NCBI RefSeq assembly: GCF_000426445.1 | Contig: NZ_AUFJ01000015.1 | Location: forward strand, 146,136-210,135 | Direction of reading: 5' to 3' | From: Brevibacterium album DSM 18261 | GTDB taxonomy: Bacteria > Actinomycetota > Actinomycetes > Actinomycetales > Brevibacteriaceae | Length of the DNA stretch: 64,000 bases | In this document: positions 60,298-64,000 of the stretch, in pieces | Numbering within the stretch: the stretch's first letter is position 1 | Layout: every line of letters begins with the position of its first letter | Made by a program: the position numbers and the translations under genes | Notes under the pieces: model-generated | Told to the model about the DNA's origin: nothing | The model's input: the letters and a program-made list of their open reading frames with translations, nothing else | The model's database searches: none

Positions 60298-61730
60298 GCA
60301 CGCACGAGGCGACATGGACGTACGCGGCACTCTCCCCTAGCCGGTCAATCACAGAGGCACAGACGTCTGCAGACGAGTGGACGGCCTCGGGCGCAGAGCC
60401 CCTGCCCTCCGCGGCAGCCCTGACGGCCTCGGGGGCGGTGCCGTCCCTGGCGCGCGGAGGCCCTGCGGAGACCCGGCCCCGCCTGCTGCGAAGGGGCTTC
60501 GCGACCTCGGCGGTGCACGCCGGGCAGGCCCCGGACCCGCTCACGGGCGCGGTCATCCCTCCCATCTACCAGACCTCGACGTTCACGCAGCCCACCGTGG
60601 ACACGCTCCGGGCCGGATACGAGTACTCGCGCGGCGGCAATCCCACGCGCAGCGGCTTCGAGACGCAGCTCGCGGCTCTGGAGCGCGGAAGCCGCGCCTT
60701 CGCCTTCGCCTCCGGGATCGCGGCGGAGGACGCGCTGCTGCGGTCCGTCCTGCGGCCGGGGGACACGGTCGTGGCGGTGGCACAGACCTATGGCGGCACC
60801 CACCGCCTGCTCACGCAGCTCTATGCACGCTGGGGAGTGACCACGCAGTTCGTCGCCCCGGACGACCTGCCGGGGTTCGAAGCCGCGATCGCGGCACCGC
60901 AGGCGCGCGCGGTGTGGATCGAGACGCCCACCAATCCGCTCCTCACGGTGGTCGACATCGCCGCCTGGGCGGAGGCGGCGCATGCGCACGGTGCGCTCGT
61001 CGTCGTGGACAGCACCTTCGCCTCACCGGCGCTGCAGACGCCGCTGACGCTGGGTGCCGATGCCGTCGTGCACTCGACGACCAAGTACATCGGCGGCCAC
61101 TCGGATGTGCTGGGCGGTGCCGTGGTGGTGGGCGAAGCGGAGTGGGAGGGGCAGCCGCTGGCCGAGGCGGTCGGCTTCCAGCAGTTCGCCGGCGGTGCGG
61201 TCGCGGGCCCGCAGGACTCCTTCCTCGCCGCGCGCGGGCTCAAGACGCTGGGCATCCGCCTGCGACAGCACTGCGAGAACGCCGCCGTCATCGCGGAATG
61301 GCTCCAGCACAGGCCGGAGGTGGAGCAGGTGTTCTACCCGGGGCTGGAGGGACACCCCGGACACGAGGTCGCGAAGAGGCAGATGTCCGGATTCGGCGGG
61401 ATCGTGTCCTTCCGGGTGAAGGGCGGGTCCGGCCCGGTGCGGGGTGCTGCCGGAGCAGGCGCGGCAGTGCGGCCGGGGCCGGTGAGCGGTGGTCTCGCTG
61501 CAGGTGAGGCCGCGGCGCGGAGCGTTGCGGAGGGCACGGACCTCTTCGGCCTGTCCGTGAGCCTGGGCGGTGTGGAGTCGCTCATCTGCCACCCCGCGAC
61601 CATGACCCACGGCTCCGTCGCGGGCGCTCCCGAGGCCCCGCCGCGCGATCTGGTCCGCCTGTCCGTGGGGATCGAGGATGTCGAGGACCTCGTGGACGAT
61701 CTGGAGCGCGCGCTCCGCCGGCCGGACTGA
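60294..61730 (+). CDS. metB: Cystathionine gamma-synthase/lyase-type PLP enzyme
   Basis: A 478-residue PLP protein starting at the ATG that overlaps the metY stop (ATGA). Core: TSAVHAGQAPDPLTGAVIPPIYQTSTF, YSRGGNPTRSGFETQLA, VWIETPTNPLLTVVDI, DAVVHSTTKYIGGHSDVLGG (Schiff-base Lys), and SLGGVESLICHPATMTH. The first 65 residues are an atypical Ala/Ser-rich extension, and there is a 35-residue Gly/Ala insertion near residue 390. It joins O-acyl-homoserine with cysteine, or cleaves cystathionine; the two cannot be separated from sequence. Together with metY it gives direct sulfhydrylation and trans-sulfuration routes in one riboswitch-controlled operon. Confidence 0.87.
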   Translation: MSTHEATWTYAALSPSRSITEAQTSADEWTASGAEPLPSAAALTASGAVPSLARGGPAETRPRLLRRGFATSAVHAGQAPDPLTGAVIPPIYQTSTFTQPTVDTLRAGYEYSRGGNPTRSGFETQLAALERGSRAFAFASGIAAEDALLRSVLRPGDTVVAVAQTYGGTHRLLTQLYARWGVTTQFVAPDDLPGFEAAIAAPQARAVWIETPTNPLLTVVDIAAWAEAAHAHGALVVVDSTFASPALQTPLTLGADAVVHSTTKYIGGHSDVLGGAVVVGEAEWEGQPLAEAVGFQQFAGGAVAGPQDSFLAARGLKTLGIRLRQHCENAAVIAEWLQHRPEVEQVFYPGLEGHPGHEVAKRQMSGFGGIVSFRVKGGSGPVRGAAGAGAAVRPGPVSGGLAAGEAAARSVAEGTDLFGLSVSLGGVESLICHPATMTHGSVAGAPEAPPRDLVRLSVGIEDVEDLVDDLERALRRPD

Positions 61731-61810
61731 GCGCGCCGCCCCCCTTCTCCTCCGCAGGCACGCCGGATACGCTGGGCGCCAGAAGACGCCTTCGTTCGGA
61801 GGAGACCGCT

Positions 61811-62311
61811 GTGAGGGTGGGCAGGGCCGTCGTGACGGTGCCGGACCAGGATGCTGCGATCGGCTGGTACGGGCGCGGGCTCGGATTCGGCGTGCTGTTC
61901 GACGAGGAGATCTTCCCCGGCTTCCGGGCCGTGCATGTGGGGCCCGGAAGCGTCGCCGAGGCCGGGGTGTGGCTGATGCCGGGTGGAACCGCGCTGTCCC
62001 CCGGGGATGTGCCCTCCGGCGGGGAGGCGCCGGGTGGCGAGGCTGCCTCGGGCGGCGGGGCGAGCGGGCGGGCCGCGGATGCCGATCCCCCACGAGCCCA
62101 TGCGGACCAGAGTGCGGGAGAGCCGCTCCTCGTGCTGTTCAGCGACGATCTGGACGCGGACGCGGAGAGGCTCCGTGCGGCGGGCACACTGCCGGACCGG
62201 GGGCCGGAAGGCGCGCAGGGAGCACGGTCGATCCATGTGCGGGACCCCGGGGGCAATGTCATCGTCGTCGTCGAGGCGCCGGAGGGTCTGGCAGGCCCGG
62301 CCGGGACTTGA
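61811..62311 (+). CDS. VOC-family (glyoxalase/bleomycin resistance fold) protein
   Basis: A 166-residue protein. The first beta-alpha-beta-beta module reads VGRAVVTVPDQDAAIGWYGRGLGFGVLFDEEI and the second ends SIHVRDPGGNVIVVVEAPEGL. The two are separated by a 45-residue Gly/Ala/Glu-rich insertion. The GTG start has GGAGGAG 6 bases upstream. It may be a metal-dependent lyase or dioxygenase, but the ligands are not clear. It lies 80 bases after metB in the same direction. Confidence 0.75.
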   Translation: MRVGRAVVTVPDQDAAIGWYGRGLGFGVLFDEEIFPGFRAVHVGPGSVAEAGVWLMPGGTALSPGDVPSGGEAPGGEAASGGGASGRAADADPPRAHADQSAGEPLLVLFSDDLDADAERLRAAGTLPDRGPEGAQGARSIHVRDPGGNVIVVVEAPEGLAGPAGT

Positions 62312-62353
62312 TTGTCGCACTGCGGCTGGGGAGACTGGTCCCCAGTGCCGAGC

Positions 62354-62369
62354 GATCGTTCGGTCATTC
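62354..62369. promoter_or_regulatory. Putative TetR-type operator before the second APH-family gene
   Basis: GATCGTTCGGTCATTC, 14 of 16 bases identical to the site at 28570-28585. It is 26 bases before the GTG of the following gene. Confidence 0.4.
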
Positions 62370-62394
62370 GTCTGCTGAGCGGAGGAGGAGCGGC

Positions 62395-63486
62395 GTGGAC
62401 GCACTGCGCACGGAACCTGACGGTACGGAGGTCGTGAGGACGCGGGCCGAAGCCGCGGAGCTCACGATGCCGCCCCTCCTCGTGCTGGAACCCGTGGCGG
62501 AGTTCCTCGACGGGATCGGCCTCGGAGGTGGTGAGCTGGCCTGGGCGCGGATCGGTGACGGGCAGTCCAACATCACCTACCTCATGGAACGCGGCGGCCG
62601 CCGCTTCGTCCTCAGGCGCGGTCCTCGCCCTCCCATCGCCAAGTCCACGCACGACATGGTCCGTGAGGCCCGGGTGCAGCGCGGCGTTGCGCGGGTCGGG
62701 CTGCCGGTCCCGGAGATCCTCGCCGTCTGCGAGGACGAGAGCGTGCTGGGTGTGCCCTTCTACGTCATGGACTACCTCGAGGGTGAGATCGTGGTGCGTG
62801 AGACGCCTGCCGTCTTCGACACAGCGGCAGGCCGCAGGGCCGCCTCGGAGGCGCTCGTCGACACCCTGACGGATCTCCACGGCGTCGATCTCGACGGGGC
62901 GGGGCTCACGGAGTTCGGACGGCCGGAGGGGTATCTGGAGCGTCAGATCGCGACGTTCTCCCGCCTCGCACCGCTCGTGACGAAGCGCGACCTGCCGCAG
63001 GTGGCCGAGATCGCGCGATGGCTGGGAGACAACGTGCCCACTCCGCAGCGTGCGGGCCTGGTCCACGGTGATTACCGCTTCGGCAATGTCATGTTCGCGC
63101 CCGAGGCGCCTCCCCGCATCTCCGCCGTGCTCGACTGGGAGATGGCCACACTGGGCGACCCATTGGCGGACCTGGGCTACATGACGGTGATGTACTCGGA
63201 ACGAGGCTCCGCGGACTCGTCCGGCATGGACCTCAGCCCCGCGACGCAGGCCGAGGGCTACTTCACGAAGGACGAGCTCGTCGAGCGGTACGCACAGCGC
63301 TCAGGACTCGATGTCAGCCGGCTGAACTGGTACCAGGTGCTCGCGCTGTGGAAGGCCTCCGTCTTCCTCGAGGACATGTACACCCGCTGGCAGGCGGGTG
63401 AGAGGCCCGGCGACGAGTTCGCTCCCAAGCTGAAGACCCGTGTTCCGGCGATCCTCGAGACCGCCTCGGCCCTGACTGCGCAGTGA
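62395..63486 (+). CDS. Aminoglycoside-phosphotransferase-fold protein (ACAD10/11-kinase-like)
   Basis: 363 residues from the GTG at 62395, which follows GGAGGAG. The fold's motifs are GDGQSNITYLMERGGRRFVLRRGP (nucleotide-binding strand), AGLVHGDYRFGNVMF (catalytic Asp) and SAVLDWEMATLGDPLADLGYM (metal-binding Asp), with SVFLEDMYTRW near the end. The RRGPRPP and DWEMATLGDPLADLG patterns are typical of the phosphotransferase fused to or adjacent to acyl-CoA dehydrogenases, so it probably acts on hydroxyacyl-CoAs rather than antibiotics (inference). It is a relative of the gene at 29948. Confidence 0.83.
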   Translation: MDALRTEPDGTEVVRTRAEAAELTMPPLLVLEPVAEFLDGIGLGGGELAWARIGDGQSNITYLMERGGRRFVLRRGPRPPIAKSTHDMVREARVQRGVARVGLPVPEILAVCEDESVLGVPFYVMDYLEGEIVVRETPAVFDTAAGRRAASEALVDTLTDLHGVDLDGAGLTEFGRPEGYLERQIATFSRLAPLVTKRDLPQVAEIARWLGDNVPTPQRAGLVHGDYRFGNVMFAPEAPPRISAVLDWEMATLGDPLADLGYMTVMYSERGSADSSGMDLSPATQAEGYFTKDELVERYAQRSGLDVSRLNWYQVLALWKASVFLEDMYTRWQAGERPGDEFAPKLKTRVPAILETASALTAQ

Positions 63487-63497
63487 CCGGGTGGCGC

Positions 63498-63529
63498 GTC
63501 CGCCCTCCCGCGTGTACGGGAGGGCGGAC
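63498..63529 (+). terminator. Terminator after the second APH-family gene
   Basis: 13-base arms gtccgccctcccg / cgggagggcggac with a 6-base loop, 12 bases past the stop. Confidence 0.8.
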
Positions 63530-63582
63530 GTCCGGAACGTGGGCTTCGCTGCCGCCTCCCGGCGGTGGGTCGGGTCTGTGGT

Positions 63583-63611
63583 TTGCGTGGTGGGGTGGGT
63601 GTGTGTAGAGT
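63583..63611 (+). promoter_or_regulatory. rRNA operon promoter 1
   Basis: -35-like TTGCGT (63583-63588), 17-base spacer, -10-like TAGAGT (63606-63611). The sequence from 63540 onward is gene-free, T- and G-rich on this strand and ends in an rRNA leader, so this is a probable rrn promoter. Confidence 0.55.
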
Positions 63612-63766
63612 TCAGTGCTGTTGCCCGGGCGGGTTCGCCTGGCGGGTGGCGTGGGGATTGCTCTGGGGTTTCACTCCATTCCTTTCTTTCTTTTGAGAGT
63701 GTGAATAGTTTCTGGTGCCATGACCGGCTTGCGAGTGGGTGTGGCGGGTATCACCCGGGTTCGGGT

Positions 63767-63796
63767 TTGCTTTCCAGGACGGTGAGGGTTTAGAGT
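63767..63796 (+). promoter_or_regulatory. rRNA operon promoter 2
   Basis: -35-like TTGCTT (63767-63772), 18-base spacer, and the same -10-like TAGAGT (63791-63796). It is in tandem with promoter 1, about 185 bases downstream of it. Confidence 0.55.
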
Positions 63797-63934
63797 AGTT
63801 TCTCGTTCGCCTGATGCGGACGCACCGGCTGAGACGGGGTTTTCCCTGGTCAGGGCGGGTGTGGGCCGGTTCGGGTGGGAGCACTTCTCCTTGAGCGCTG
63901 CGCGTGCGTGTGTGGTGGGATGGGTTTGTGTGTC

Positions 63935-63952
63935 TGTTCTTTGAGAACTCAA
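63935..63952 (+). promoter_or_regulatory. 16S rRNA leader with box-like antitermination/processing element
   Basis: TGTTCTTTGAGAACTCAA contains the inverted repeat GTTCT-TTG-AGAAC. Sequences of the form CTTTGAGAACTCAATAG precede 16S genes in many Micrococcales and Corynebacteriales. The stretch from here to the window edge is T-rich leader; the 16S gene should begin beyond 64000. Confidence 0.7.
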
Positions 63953-64000
63953 TAGCGTGTTTGTTTGTTTTTATGATGCCAGTATGTTTTATGTGCTGGT

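Noticed and set aside
60865..60900. tRNA T-arm-like string ggggttcgaagcc
   Set aside because: It lies inside metB coding sequence (DDLPGFEAAIA) and no cloverleaf can be built around it.

Overview
The window is about 70% G+C and has actinobacterial hallmarks: GTG starts, many 4-base stop/start overlaps, likely leaderless promoters, a SAM-IV-type riboswitch, and the block crgA / srtE / trpG / pknB-pknA-pbpA-rodA-pstP-fhaB-fhaA / tRNA-Leu that lies close to oriC in many Actinobacteria. The rRNA-leader style sequence at the right edge and the amino-acid catabolism genes fit Micrococcales (a Brevibacterium-like organism is possible), but the genus cannot be fixed from sequence alone. dnaA, dnaN and gyrase genes are not in the window.

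Left part (1-9000): a minus-strand hydroxyproline-type catabolic operon (FAD amino-acid oxidase, DHDPS-family deaminase, proline-racemase-family enzyme, aldehyde dehydrogenase), a GntR regulator, a small SDR, and a UspA plus sodium:amino-acid symporter pair. Near-identical TTGTATGACAA operators stand before the oxidase, the SDR and the uspA-symporter pair, so one regulon including its own transporter is likely. From 9000 to 24300: an LCP wall-polymer ligase, an enoyl-CoA hydratase remnant, an AhpD-like enzyme, an acuR-acuI operon, an islet of small genes with a complete higBA module, a beta-alanine-type cluster (class III aminotransferase, mmsA, PucR regulator), a second proline-racemase paralogue, a coiled-coil membrane protein, ppiA and a rhomboid protease.

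Central part (24300-43700): a DnaA-box-like cluster, yczE-crgA, srtE with a 54-residue membrane protein and trpG, an acyl-CoA dehydrogenase / APH-DUF6285 / enoyl-CoA hydratase cluster, then the minus-strand cell growth and division operon fhaA-fhaB-pstP-rodA-pbpA-pknA, followed by pknB, and tRNA-Leu(CAG). Successive genes from fhaA to pknA overlap by 4 to 8 bases, implying translational coupling.

Right part (43700-64000): a second AGCS symporter, a peptide ABC importer operon (binding protein, two permeases, fused double ATPase), a DUF559-type nuclease-like gene, a yeast-FCY1-type cytosine deaminase coupled to a CodB-like permease, an ABC exporter with divergent TetR regulator and palindromic operator, a SAM-IV-controlled metY-metB operon, a VOC protein, an APH-family kinase-like gene, and finally tandem promoters and leader of an rRNA operon whose 16S gene would start beyond the edge.

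The most novel structure is a 127-bp intergenic repeat present three times (32476-32602, 51559-51685, 53007-53133). Each copy has four alternating inverted decamers related to ACGTATGTGG at exactly 44, 29 and 44 bp offsets, although the sequence between them diverges. Two of the copies bracket the DUF559-type gene. Other long, nearly perfect palindromes occur at 7194, 8121, 21716 and 43412.
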